A DNA stretch of 64,000 nucleotides from Myxococcales bacterium (GTDB lineage Bacteria; Myxococcota; Myxococcia; Myxococcales; Anaeromyxobacteraceae): assembly GCA_021806645.1 (NCBI GenBank), contig JAJZQX010000003.1:62001-126000 (forward strand), written 5' to 3'. The notes beneath the pieces are model-generated. The model did no database searches. It saw only the letters and a program-made list of their open reading frames with translations, and was not told the DNA's origin. Position 1 is the stretch's first letter; every line of letters starts with the position of its first letter. Positions 44,504 through 53,504 of the stretch are shown here, one piece after another. The position numbers and the translations under genes are program-made.

Positions 44504-46684
44504 ATGTCCCCCACCACGCCCACCACCGCCGGCGCCCCGGAGACCCCGGCCGACCCCGGTCCGCCGCGCGGCATCGAGCTTCACGATCCGTCGCTCTTCC
44601 TCAATCGCGAGCTCTCCTGGCTCGAGTTCGACGCCCGCGTCCTCGAGGAGGCCCAGGACGCCTCCCTGCCGGTGCTGGAGCGGCTCAAGTTCCTCGGCAT
44701 CTCCTCCTCCAACCTCGACGAGTTCTTCATGGTCCGGGTGGCGGGCCTGAAGCAGAAGATCGCCGGCGGCGTGGCCGACGCCGCGGCCGACGGCCTGCTC
44801 CCGGCCGAGGTGCTGGCCGCCGTCGCCAGGCGGACCCATGCGCTCGCCGCCGAGCAGGACCGCACCTGGCTCGAGGAGATCGGGCCGGCGCTCACCCGGA
44901 CCGGCCACCGGCTGGTCGCGCCCAGGGACTTCGCACCCCGGCAGGCCGAGACGGCGCGCCAGCGCTTCACCCAGGAGATCCTCCCGGTCCTCACGCCGCT
45001 CGCCGTCGATCCGGGCCATCCCTTCCCGCAGCTCCGCAACAAGTCGCTCAACGTGGCCCTGATCCTGCGGCGGGCCGGGCGGAAGCGGCGGCGCGACATG
45101 GAGGTGCTCCTGGCGGTGGTGCAGGTGCCGGCGGTGCTGCCGCGCCTCATGCGCCTGCCGTCCGACGCCGGCGTCGAGCACGCGCTCCTCGACGAGGTGA
45201 TCGCCGCCTACGCCGGAGACCTCTTCCCCGGCTTCTCCGTCCTGCACGCCGCCGGCTTCCGCGTCACCCGCAACTGGGACCTGGAGATCGACGAGGAGGA
45301 GTCGGAGGACCTGGTCTCGGCGGTGCAGGAGGAGCTGCGGCGGCGCGATCGTGGCGCGGCGGTGCGGCTCGAGATCGCGGCGGCGGCGGCCGACCCCATC
45401 GTCACTGCGCTGGTGCGGGCGCTCAAGCTCGAGGCCGCCGACGTCTATCGCGTGGCCGGCCCGCTCCAGGTCCAGGATCTCCTACAGCTCGGCGATGGCG
45501 ACCCGCGCCCGGAGCTGCGTCAGGAGCCCTGGACGGCCGTGCCTGCCAGGGCCTTCGATGACGGGGGGCCGGTGCGCGTGGCCATCGCCGCCGGCGAGGT
45601 GCTGCTCCACCACCCTTACGAGGCCTTCGACCCGGTGGTCCGGTTCGTCGAGGAGGCGGCCGACGATCCCGACGTCCTCGCCATCAAGCAGACCCTCTAC
45701 CGGACCAGCGGCGACAGCCCCTTCGTGCGCGCCCTCTCCCGGGCCGCCGAGAACGGCAAGCAGGTCACCGCCATCGTCGAGATCAAGGCCCGCTTCGACG
45801 AGGCCAACAACATCGCCTGGGCGCGGCGGCTCGAGGAGTCGGGCGTCCACGTGGTCTACGGGCTGCTCGGGCTCAAGACCCACTGCAAGGTGGCGCTGGT
45901 GGTCCGGCGCGAGGGGGCCAGGCTCCGCCGCTACATCCACCTCGGCACCGGCAACTACAACCCGCAGACGGCCCGCGTCTACACCGACCTCTCGCTCTTC
46001 TCGGCGGCGCCGGAGCTGGGCGAGGACGTGGCCAGCCTCTTCAACCTCCTCACCGGCTACGCCGAGCCGCCGCGCTGGAAGAAGCTGACCGTGGCCCCGT
46101 TCGGGCTGCAGGAGCGGCTCATCGAGCTTGTCGGCCGCGAGGCCGAGAAGGCCCGCCACGGCGAGCCGTCCCGCATCATCGCCAAGATGAACTCGCTGGT
46201 GGACGCCGCGGTGATCCGGGCGCTCTACGCGGCCAGCCAGGCCGGCGTCGAGATCGACCTGCTGGTGCGCGGGATCTGCTGCCTGCGCCCCGGCGTGCCC
46301 GGCGTCTCCGAGCGGATCCGCGTCATCTCGGTGGTGGACCGGTTCCTGGAGCACTCCCGCATCTTCGTCTTCGGCGCCGGCGACAGCCCCGACTGCCTGC
46401 TCTCGAGCGCCGACTGGATGCCGCGCAACTTCCACTCCCGGGTCGAGGTGATGTTCCCGGTCGAGGACAAGGCGCTCAAGGCCCGGCTGGTCGGCGAGAT
46501 CCTCGGTCTCCCCTTGCAGGACCAGGTCCGGGCCCGCCGGCTCCAGCCGGACGGGACCTACCGCCAGCCGGAGGGTGGCCCGGGCGCGGTGCGGAGCCAG
46601 CAGGCGCTCTGCGAGGCGGCCCAGCTCGGCCGCGGCGTGACCCGCCCGACGGTGGTGCTTCGCCCGGCACCGGCGCCGGCCTAG
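44504..46684 (+). CDS. ppk1: Polyphosphate kinase 1
   Basis: 726 residues. Makes polyphosphate from ATP via a phosphohistidine. The N-terminal domain opens SLFLNRELSWLEFDARVLEEA; the catalytic domains show LKTHCKVALV (His near residue 459, the phosphorylated His), YIHLGTGNYNP, and HSRIFVFGAGDSPDCLLSSADWMPRN (second His). The start ATG 44504 has AAGGGAG just upstream. Divergent from ppx; convergent with the ABC transporter permease with an inverted repeat spanning both stop codons. Confidence 0.97.
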   Translation: MSPTTPTTAGAPETPADPGPPRGIELHDPSLFLNRELSWLEFDARVLEEAQDASLPVLERLKFLGISSSNLDEFFMVRVAGLKQKIAGGVADAAADGLLPAEVLAAVARRTHALAAEQDRTWLEEIGPALTRTGHRLVAPRDFAPRQAETARQRFTQEILPVLTPLAVDPGHPFPQLRNKSLNVALILRRAGRKRRRDMEVLLAVVQVPAVLPRLMRLPSDAGVEHALLDEVIAAYAGDLFPGFSVLHAAGFRVTRNWDLEIDEEESEDLVSAVQEELRRRDRGAAVRLEIAAAAADPIVTALVRALKLEAADVYRVAGPLQVQDLLQLGDGDPRPELRQEPWTAVPARAFDDGGPVRVAIAAGEVLLHHPYEAFDPVVRFVEEAADDPDVLAIKQTLYRTSGDSPFVRALSRAAENGKQVTAIVEIKARFDEANNIAWARRLEESGVHVVYGLLGLKTHCKVALVVRREGARLRRYIHLGTGNYNPQTARVYTDLSLFSAAPELGEDVASLFNLLTGYAEPPRWKKLTVAPFGLQERLIELVGREAEKARHGEPSRIIAKMNSLVDAAVIRALYAASQAGVEIDLLVRGICCLRPGVPGVSERIRVISVVDRFLEHSRIFVFGAGDSPDCLLSSADWMPRNFHSRVEVMFPVEDKALKARLVGEILGLPLQDQVRARRLQPDGTYRQPEGGPGAVRSQQALCEAAQLGRGVTRPTVVLRPAPAPA

Positions 46685-46701
46685 TGCCGCCCCACTAGGC
46701 C
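46678..46701. terminator. Perfect inverted repeat across the two convergent stop codons
   Basis: GGCCTAGTG (46678-46686) and CACTAGGCC (46693-46701) form a 9-bp stem with a CCGCCC loop. The ppk1 TAG and the permease TAG lie in the two arms. There is no T run on either side, so it may be a rho-assisted or RNA-stability element. Confidence 0.5.
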
Positions 46702-48347
46702 TCGTCGCCCGTCACCACGGCCAGCAGCTCCTCCCGGCGCCCCTGGAGGAGCCGTGCGGCGGCCGGCAGCGTCTTCCACCAGAGCAGGCCGCCCAGCGCC
46801 CCCAGCGCGAGCCACGCCGGCGGCAGCAGCCACCCGGCGTCCACCTTCAACGCCAGCAGCACCGGCAGCGCGAAGAGCCCGGTCACCCCCGAGAAGATGA
46901 CCATCCCCGCCAGCGCGGAGAGCGCCGGCAGGCTGCCGCTCCGCTGGAGCGTCAGCGACGCCACCCGGGGATTCCAGATGGCCACGGCGTTGCCGAGCAG
47001 GAAGAACCAGGGCGCGGCGCCGAGGTGGAGCGCCAGCGTGCCGGCCAGCGCCCAGCCCGGCGGCAGGCCGCCGGCCAGCACCATCACCAGCACCGAGACC
47101 AGCTCGATGCAGAGCGCCAGCGCGCCGACCGCCAGGTTCTTGGCCAGCATCACCTGCTCCAGCCGGACCGGCGCCAGGAAGTAGAGCCTGGCCCCACCCC
47201 GCTCCCAGCCGAAGCCGTTGAGCCAGAAGCTCTGCATGGCGAGGTGGACGTAGAGGGCCACGCCGAGGATCGGCAGGGCGCGCACCACCTCCCCCGACTC
47301 GGCCGGGAGGTACGGCCTCATCTTCCAGGAGACGAGCCCGGCCACCGCCGGCAGGATGATCCCGAGCACCAGCGGCAGCGGGTGACGCGTCAGGAAGGTG
47401 ACCTCCCGTTCCAGCAGGGCCCCGAGCGGTCCGGGCCAGAGCCGCCCGGCCACGGCGCCGAGGCCATCGCCCACCCCGGCCTTGCCTCCAGCTCCGCCGT
47501 CGCGCGCCTCGGCAAGGGCCAGCCGGAAGGCCGCCCAGCCACCCGCCGCCGTGGTGGCCGCCAGCGCCACGACCCAGGGCAACGACCCGAGCACGTCGCC
47601 GCGGAAGAGCCGCCGCGCGCCACCGGCCGCCATGGCCCCGGGCCAGGCCAACCACTGCATCCACTTGACCGCCGCCAGCGCGTCACGCAGGACCGGCCTG
47701 TGGCGATCGAGACCGGCCAGCAGCGCCACGCCCAGCGCCAGCGCGACGTAGAACGCCGCGAAGAGGAGCGCCTTCAGCCGCGCCCGCCGCAGCACCCGCG
47801 CCCCGAGCTCCTGGATGAGCGCCAGCCACGCCAGCGTCGCCGCCGCGAAGAGGACCAGCAGCACCGCCAGCATGAGGAGCCAGGCGCCGAACCGGCCCAG
47901 CGCCGCGCCGACCAGGGCGCCGCCCAGCAGCACGCACCAGAAGAGCGCCAGCGGGTCGCCCAGCAGCCCGGCCGCCTGACCGTGGAGCCAGAGCGCCACT
48001 GGCCGCAGCGGGTAGACCAGGTGGCGGCGCAGGTCGAGCGACTCCTGGTCCTGCATGGCCAGCGTCGCCGCCGTCCAGGCCTGCCAGAGGCCGAGGAACA
48101 TCGCGGTGACCGGCAGGTCCACCTGCAGGCCCAGCTGCGGGCCGCCGTGGAGGGCGGCGTGCGCCGCCCGGAAGGTCCCGGCGCCGATCCCGATCGACAC
48201 CACCAGGCCGATGGGGATCAGGAGCAGGTACCCGATGACCTTGGCCACCAGCTCGCCGATGCCCCGGCGCCCCAGCAGCCGGCGCCAGGTCAGCCGGAAG
48301 CGCAGCTCGGCGAAGGCGGCCAGCGGCGTGTCGCGAAGTCCGGCCAC
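46695..48347 (-). CDS. ABC-2 type transporter permease
   Basis: 550 residues. About ten to twelve membrane segments (for example LVAKVIGYLLLIPIGLVVSIGIGAG... and LFWCVLLGGALVGAAL). The long loop near residues 240-320 is Ala/Arg-rich. Together with the neighbouring ATPase it makes an exporter of unknown substrate. The GTG start at 48347 overlaps the ATPase stop by one base (TAGTG), so expression is coupled. Confidence 0.88.
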   Translation of the reverse strand: MAGLRDTPLAAFAELRFRLTWRRLLGRRGIGELVAKVIGYLLLIPIGLVVSIGIGAGTFRAAHAALHGGPQLGLQVDLPVTAMFLGLWQAWTAATLAMQDQESLDLRRHLVYPLRPVALWLHGQAAGLLGDPLALFWCVLLGGALVGAALGRFGAWLLMLAVLLVLFAAATLAWLALIQELGARVLRRARLKALLFAAFYVALALGVALLAGLDRHRPVLRDALAAVKWMQWLAWPGAMAAGGARRLFRGDVLGSLPWVVALAATTAAGGWAAFRLALAEARDGGAGGKAGVGDGLGAVAGRLWPGPLGALLEREVTFLTRHPLPLVLGIILPAVAGLVSWKMRPYLPAESGEVVRALPILGVALYVHLAMQSFWLNGFGWERGGARLYFLAPVRLEQVMLAKNLAVGALALCIELVSVLVMVLAGGLPPGWALAGTLALHLGAAPWFFLLGNAVAIWNPRVASLTLQRSGSLPALSALAGMVIFSGVTGLFALPVLLALKVDAGWLLPPAWLALGALGGLLWWKTLPAAARLLQGRREELLAVVTGDEA

Positions 48348-49120
48348 TAGCCTCCCGCGCCCGGCTCGACCAGCCAGGAGAGCCGCCGGTTGGTCAGGTC
48401 CTCGCCGATGGTACGGATGAAGACCTCCTCGAGCGTCCCCGCGCCACGCACCTCCTCCAGCGTCCCCTGCGCCACCAGCCTGCCGTGCTGGATGATGCCG
48501 ACGTGGGTCACCAGCCGCTCCACCACCTCGAGCACGTGGCTGGTGAGGAAGATGGTCATCTGACCGCCCTGCACCAGCTCCTGGAGCATGCGCCGGATGC
48601 CGCTCACCGCCACGGCGTCGATCCCCTCGAACGGCTCGTCGAGGAAGAGCAGCCTGGGCCCGTGGATGAGCGCGCCGGCCAGCGCCAGCTTCTTCTTCAT
48701 GCCGTGGCTGTAGTCGCCCACCAGCTTGCCGGCGTCGCCGGTCAGCTCCATCGCCACCAGCAGCTCGTCGGCCCGCCGGGCCGCCTCGGCCCGGGGGAGC
48801 CCGTAGAGCTGCCCGTGGAGCCGGAGCTGCTCCACGCCGGTGAGCCGCTCGAAGAGCGAGAGGCCGTCCGGCACCACCCCCACCAGCCGCTTCACCTCGA
48901 GCGCCCGCCGGCCGTCGGCCAGGTCGTGGCCGAGCACGCTGGCGCGTCCGCTGGTGGGCGCCAGCAGCCCGGTGAGCAGCTTCATGGTGGTGGACTTGCC
49001 GGCGCCGTTGGGGCCGAGGAAGCCGTAGAAGGCCCCCCCGGGAACGGCCAGCGAGAGGTCCGAGACGGCGGGCTTCCCGTCGAATAGCCTGGTGAGCCCG
49101 TGCGTCTCGATGGCGAGCAT
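48347..49120 (-). CDS. ABC transporter ATP-binding protein
   Basis: 257 residues. Walker A LGPNGAGKSTTM, Q-loop region VPDGLSLFERLT, signature YSHGMKKKLALAGALIHG and Walker B LLFLDEPFEGID, then the H-loop TSHVLEVVER. Typical ABC-2 exporter ATPase. The ATG 49120 (MLAIETHGLT) is used; 49138 is a longer alternative. It is 56 bp upstream-adjacent to the PilZ gene. Confidence 0.93.
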   Translation of the reverse strand: MLAIETHGLTRLFDGKPAVSDLSLAVPGGAFYGFLGPNGAGKSTTMKLLTGLLAPTSGRASVLGHDLADGRRALEVKRLVGVVPDGLSLFERLTGVEQLRLHGQLYGLPRAEAARRADELLVAMELTGDAGKLVGDYSHGMKKKLALAGALIHGPRLLFLDEPFEGIDAVAVSGIRRMLQELVQGGQMTIFLTSHVLEVVERLVTHVGIIQHGRLVAQGTLEEVRGAGTLEEVFIRTIGEDLTNRRLSWLVEPGAGG

Positions 49121-49176
49121 CCGCCTCCCCGGTAACACGGGGGCCGGCGCGAAGCCACAGTCCGGACCGGAAGGGA

Positions 49177-49554
49177 CTAGTGCAACGACTCGAACGGCGC
49201 GCTGGCCGCCTCGAAGCGGACGAAGCGGATGCCCATCCCCCGCACGCCGACCGGCACGTCGGGCCCTTCGCTGCCGGGCGCGCGGCGGCCGACCAGGTGG
49301 CAGACGTACCGCACCTCGCCCACCGCCACCAGGCCGCCACCAGAGAAGCTGGTGAAGTTGACGCGCACCTCGGAGCCAATCGGTTGCGTCTCCGGCGTCT
49401 CGACGAAGAGGCCGCCCGGGGAGATGTTCCGGGCGATCCCATGCGCCTCGCCGCGCTCGCCTTCGAGCCAGACGGCGAAGACCTTGTCGAGCCGCGCCGC
49501 GGAGCGCCGCTCGGGGCTGCTGGTGACTTCGGTCGGCTTGGTCCGCCAGAGCAT
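49177..49554 (-). CDS. PilZ domain protein (c-di-GMP sensor)
   Basis: 125 residues. The PilZ fold is recognisable from RSAAR (the RxxxR motif) followed by NISPGGLFVET (the [D/N]xSxxG motif) about 28 residues later. Such proteins bind cyclic di-GMP and regulate motility or exopolysaccharide. ATG 49554 has a strong ribosome site (GGGGAGG, 5 nt). No partner gene is adjacent. Confidence 0.85.
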   Translation of the reverse strand: MLWRTKPTEVTSSPERRSAARLDKVFAVWLEGERGEAHGIARNISPGGLFVETPETQPIGSEVRVNFTSFSGGGLVAVGEVRYVCHLVGRRAPGSEGPDVPVGVRGMGIRFVRFEAASAPFESLH

Positions 49555-49640
49555 GTCGCCTCCCCTGTTGAAGAGGAGGCTAGACCGGTAGGCGGATGTA
49601 GGCAAGAAACCGACCTTACCCTACCTGGAAGCGAGGTCGG

Positions 49641-51173
49641 CTACTTCCGCCCTCCGACCGGCACCGCCACGAAGGCGGAGACAGCGCCCCGGCGGATGCG
49701 GAGCAGCGCCATCTCGCCCTCCTTCATCCTTTCGACGATGCCGACCAGGTCGCCGGGCCTGGACACCGCCTTCTGGTTCAGCTCGACGATGAGGTCGCCG
49801 CGCTGGACGCCGGCCTGTTCGGCCGGGCCGCCCTCGACCACGTCGGTGACCACCACGCCCTTCAGGTCTGGCGGCAGCTTGAGCTCGCGGGCCGCCTCGG
49901 CGTTGAGCGCCGCCACCTTGAAGCCGAGCTTCGGGGTCTTGCTCGCGTCGCCGCCCGCCTGGCCCTCGTCCCAGTCCTCGCGGCCGATGGCGCCCTCGTT
50001 CTCGGGCCGCTGCGCCACCTTGAGCGTGACCGTCTTCGGCCTTCCCTTGCGGGTCAGGCCGAGCGTCACGCTCTGGCCCGGCGGCACCAGGGCGACGCCG
50101 CGCGAGAGGGCCGTCGACGACTCGACGGCCTTCCCGTCGAGCGTGGTGATGACGTCCCCGGGCTCGAGGCCGGCCTTCTCGGCGGGCGTCTTCGGCATGA
50201 CCTGCTGGATGAGCGCCCCCTTGGTGCCGGCCGGCAGCCCGAAGGCCTGCGCCAGGTCGGGGGTCAGCGCGCCGAGCGACACACCTACGTAGCCGCGAAC
50301 CACCTTGCCGCCCTTGAGCTGCGGCAGGAGCGCCTTGGCCAGGCTGATGGGGACTGCGAAGCCGATCCCCGAGCCGAGCTGGGGCGAGACGATGGCGGTG
50401 TTGATGCCGACCACCTCGCCGCGCATGTTGAAGAGCGGGCCGCCGGAGTTGCCGGGGTTGATGGCCGCGTCGGTCTGGAGGAAGTCGTCGTACGGGCCGC
50501 CTCCGCCCCCGACGCCGCCCCGGTGCTTGGCCGAGACGATCCCCATGGTGGCGGTACCGGAGAGGCCGAACGGTGAGCCGAGCGCCAGCACGAAGTCACC
50601 CTGCCGGAGGACATCCGAGTCGCCCAGCACCACGGTGGGCAGGTCCCGGGGCGGCGCGTTGAGCTTGATGAGCGCCACGTCGGTGAGCGGGTCCTTGCCC
50701 ACCACCCTGGCGACGAACTCCCGGTCGTCGGCCAGCTTCACGCGGATGTCGGTGGCGTTGGCGACGACGTGGTTGTTGGTGAGGATGTACCCCTCCGCGT
50801 TGAGCAGGAAGCCGGAACCGAGCCCTTGCCCGCGCAGCTCGTCGGGTCCGCCACCGCCCGGGCCGGGGATCCCGAAGAAGCGCTCGAACCCCTCGGGCAG
50901 CTGGCCGCTTCGGCCCACGTGCGGGTTCTTGGTGACCGTGGTGGTGGAGATGTTGACCACGGCCGGCTTGAGCCGCTCGATGAGCGGAGCCAGCGAGTGG
51001 CTGCCGGGGACGTCGGCGTCGGCCGGCGCGGGCGAGGCCAGCACCGCCTCCTGGAAGAGGGCGTTGCCGGCGCGGGCCGGTTGCTCGGCCCCGGCGCGAT
51101 CGCGCCCGGTACAGGCGACGAGGGCGGCGATCAGGGCGGTGGCGGCGACGAAGCTGAGCAGGAAGCGGCGCAT
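49641..51173 (-). CDS. HtrA/DegP-type periplasmic serine protease, lipoprotein
   Basis: 510 residues. The signal ends in the lipobox LVAC, so it is probably a lipidated DegP. Trypsin-like triad: His in ILTNNHVV (near residue 130), Asp in LTDVALIK (near 163), Ser in NPGNSGGPL (near 243). Two PDZ domains follow (about 280-380 and 420-500). It handles misfolded envelope proteins. ATG 51173 has GAGGAG upstream. A Gly-rich loop (RGGVGGGGGPYDD) is inserted before the catalytic Ser region. Confidence 0.96.
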   Translation of the reverse strand: MRRFLLSFVAATALIAALVACTGRDRAGAEQPARAGNALFQEAVLASPAPADADVPGSHSLAPLIERLKPAVVNISTTTVTKNPHVGRSGQLPEGFERFFGIPGPGGGGPDELRGQGLGSGFLLNAEGYILTNNHVVANATDIRVKLADDREFVARVVGKDPLTDVALIKLNAPPRDLPTVVLGDSDVLRQGDFVLALGSPFGLSGTATMGIVSAKHRGGVGGGGGPYDDFLQTDAAINPGNSGGPLFNMRGEVVGINTAIVSPQLGSGIGFAVPISLAKALLPQLKGGKVVRGYVGVSLGALTPDLAQAFGLPAGTKGALIQQVMPKTPAEKAGLEPGDVITTLDGKAVESSTALSRGVALVPPGQSVTLGLTRKGRPKTVTLKVAQRPENEGAIGREDWDEGQAGGDASKTPKLGFKVAALNAEAARELKLPPDLKGVVVTDVVEGGPAEQAGVQRGDLIVELNQKAVSRPGDLVGIVERMKEGEMALLRIRRGAVSAFVAVPVGGRK

Positions 51174-51246
51174 GGTGCTCCTCGGGACTGGTTGGCGGGG
51201 ATCGGTGGTCGCCAGGCAAGACCGGCGGGTCGGGCGATCTATTCCC

Positions 51247-51636
51247 CTACAACCCCAGCAGGAGGCCGATGGTCTTCTCGTCGGCCGGCGGGAACTGGTA
51301 GTGGTCCAGCTCCCGCGCCAGCACCCAGCGGTGGTCGTTGATCCGCTCGTGGCGTGGCGCTCCCGAGACCAGCCGGCACCGGTAGACGCAGAAGTCGATG
51401 TCGTAGGCGTCGTACCCATGCTCGACGTGGACGACCCGGTCGCCCGGCTCCACCAGCAACCCGACCAGCTCGAGCACCTCGCGCGCCAGGGCGTCCTGGT
51501 CGGTCTCGCCCGGCTCGACCCGGCCACCGGGGAACTCCCAGAGCAGGGGCAGCGACGCCGTGGCCGGGCGCTGCGTGATGAGATAGCGCCCGTCCTGCTC
51601 GATCATCGCCCCCACGACTCGGATCTTCCGGCGCAT
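51247..51636 (-). CDS. Nudix hydrolase (MutT-like)
   Basis: 129 residues. Hydrolyses nucleoside diphosphate-linked compounds, possibly oxidised nucleotides. The Nudix box is GRVEPGETDQDALAREVLEL, then VGLL; the usual REUxEExGU reads REVLELVGL, so one metal-binding Glu of the motif is Leu. Start ATG 51636 with AGGGGG upstream. Between htrA and the divergent homocysteine methyltransferase gene. Confidence 0.9.
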   Translation of the reverse strand: MRRKIRVVGAMIEQDGRYLITQRPATASLPLLWEFPGGRVEPGETDQDALAREVLELVGLLVEPGDRVVHVEHGYDAYDIDFCVYRCRLVSGAPRHERINDHRWVLARELDHYQFPPADEKTIGLLLGL

Positions 51637-51769
51637 CAACAGCCCCCTGGTCCATCGCCCCGCGTCGGGCGGCCCCGGCCATCGCCGTGGCTGGCCGGTG
51701 ATTGTAGAATCGCCGTCTCATGCCGTCCATCCACCCACCCCACCTGCCCGCCCTGGCCGGGTGGCTCCC

Positions 51770-52648
51770 GTGAACATCGACCCGCGCCTCGGTCCCGTGT
51801 TGCTAGACGGCGCCATGGGGACGGCGCTCCAGGCGGCCGGCCTGCCGTCCGGCGTGCTTCCGGAGCAGTGGCTGAGCGAGCGGCCCGAGGCGATCCTCGC
51901 GGTTCACGCCGCGCACGCGGCCGCCGGCGCCCGCGTCCTGCTCACCTGCACCTTCAACGCGGCGTCGCCACGGCTGGCCTCCGCGCTCCCCAGCGCCTGG
52001 CAGGCCAGGCTCTTCGAGGCGGCGGTGGCGCTGGCGCGCGAGGCGGCTCCTCACGCGCGGGTGGCCGGAGCGCTCGGGCCGCTCGCCCTGGCCCGCCCCG
52101 GCGGCGAGGCCCCGCCGGCGGCCAGGCTCCGCGCGCCGTTCGAGCGACCGCTGGCCGCGCTGGCCGAGGCCGGCGCGGACCTGCTCTGGCTGGAGAGCCA
52201 GTACGACTGGCGCGAGGCGGAGGCGGCGCTCGCAGCCGCGGTGGCGGTCGGCCTGCCCGTCGCCGTGACCTTCACGCTGGCCGAGCGGGCCGGCCGGTTC
52301 GAGGCGCCCGACGGGACGCCGGCGGCCACGCTCCTGTCGCGAGCGGCCCGCTTCGCCGGCGTTGGCCCCCGCGCGGGCCGGGTGGTGGCGGTGGGGGTCA
52401 ACTGCGTGCCGGCCGGCGCGGCCCTGACGGCGCTGGCGGCCTGGGCGCGGGCCACCCTGCCGGTGCCCTTCGTCGCCAAGCCGAGCCCGGGGCTGCCGGG
52501 CGCCGTGCTCTCTCCCGCCGCCTTCGCGGAGGCGCTCGCTCCCGCGGTCGCGGCCGGCGCCAGGCTGGTGGGGGGGTGCTGCGGCGCCTCCGCCGACCAC
52601 GTCGCCGCGCTCGCCGCCGTTCTTCAGTCGAGCGAGGCCCGCGGATAG
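51770..52648 (+). CDS. Homocysteine S-methyltransferase family protein
   Basis: 292 residues. Transfers a methyl group to homocysteine to form methionine, usually from S-methylmethionine or betaine. The zinc-binding Cys motifs are present: GVNC near the middle and GGCCGAS near the C-terminus; the N-terminus has LLDGAMGTAL. GTG 51770 is used as start because it opens NIDPRLGPVLLDGAMG; the extension to 51698 crosses unconserved sequence. Its 3' end overlaps pheA by 25 bp. Confidence 0.9.
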   Translation: MNIDPRLGPVLLDGAMGTALQAAGLPSGVLPEQWLSERPEAILAVHAAHAAAGARVLLTCTFNAASPRLASALPSAWQARLFEAAVALAREAAPHARVAGALGPLALARPGGEAPPAARLRAPFERPLAALAEAGADLLWLESQYDWREAEAALAAAVAVGLPVAVTFTLAERAGRFEAPDGTPAATLLSRAARFAGVGPRAGRVVAVGVNCVPAGAALTALAAWARATLPVPFVAKPSPGLPGAVLSPAAFAEALAPAVAAGARLVGGCCGASADHVAALAAVLQSSEARG

Positions 52649-53454
52649 GAGCCGAGCAGGTGGAGCCGGTGGACCAGCTTGCCCAGGCTCTCGAGGGCGG
52701 CGGCGCAGGGCGCGTCGAGCCGGTGCCCCTCGAAGTCGAGGAAGAAGACGTAGTGGCCGAGCGCCTGCTTCATGGGGCGGCTCTCCACCTTGGAGAGGTT
52801 GATGGCCCGCGAGGCGAACTCGCCCATGACCTCGTGGAGCCCGCCCGGCCGGTCGCGGTCGAGCGTGAAGGCGATGCTGGTCCGGTCGCGGCCGGTCGGC
52901 GCCTCGTCGGTGCGCGCCACCAGCAGGAAGCGGGTGGTGTTCTCGTCCGAGTCCTGGATCGACTCGGCGATGATGGACAGCCCGTAGCGCCCGGCAGCGG
53001 CGCGTGAGCCGATGGCCGCCGCGTTGGCGAGCCCCTGGCTCACCTGGATGGCGGCGTCGGCGGTGGAGTGGGTCGCCTCGAGCCGGGCCGCCGGGAGCCG
53101 CTCGCGGAGGTAGCGGGCGCACTGGCCGAGCGGCTGCGGGTGGGAGAGCACGCGGGTCACCTGCGCCAGCGTGGTCCCGGCCGGAGCCAGCAGCTGCTGC
53201 TCGACCGGCAGCAGCACCTCGCGGCGGATCATCAGCCCGGCCCGGTGGACCAGCAGGTCGAGGGTGGTGCCGATGGCCCCCTCGATCGAGTTCTCGACCG
53301 GGAGCAGCGCCGCGTCGGCCTTCCCGGCCAGCACCGCGTCCCAGGCGTCGGCGAACGACGCCAGCGGCAGTGGCTCGTCGCCGGCGGCCAGGTCGCAGCG
53401 GGTGACGGCCTCTTCGCTGAAGGTGCCCGGGGGGCCGAGGTAGGCGATTCGCAT
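52624..53454 (-). CDS. pheA: Prephenate dehydratase
   Basis: 276 residues. Converts prephenate to phenylpyruvate in phenylalanine synthesis. The PDT domain (about 1-185) starts RIAYLGPPGTFSEEA and has the NTTRFLLV motif; the C-terminal ACT domain has the allosteric ESRPMK motif. There is no chorismate mutase domain. Start ATG 53454 fits the family N-terminus. 25-bp convergent overlap with the methyltransferase gene. Confidence 0.95.
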   Translation of the reverse strand: MRIAYLGPPGTFSEEAVTRCDLAAGDEPLPLASFADAWDAVLAGKADAALLPVENSIEGAIGTTLDLLVHRAGLMIRREVLLPVEQQLLAPAGTTLAQVTRVLSHPQPLGQCARYLRERLPAARLEATHSTADAAIQVSQGLANAAAIGSRAAAGRYGLSIIAESIQDSDENTTRFLLVARTDEAPTGRDRTSIAFTLDRDRPGGLHEVMGEFASRAINLSKVESRPMKQALGHYVFFLDFEGHRLDAPCAAALESLGKLVHRLHLLGSYPRASLD

Positions 53455-53504
53455 GGAGCGGCGAAGATAGCAGAGCGCCGCGCGCGGCCGAAGCGGAGCA
53501 ACGC

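Noticed and set aside
46695-49442. Single 915-codon frame joining the ABC permease and ATPase region
   Set aside because: The upstream part is out of frame with the ATPase, whose motifs lie in another frame; two overlapping genes explain the region better.
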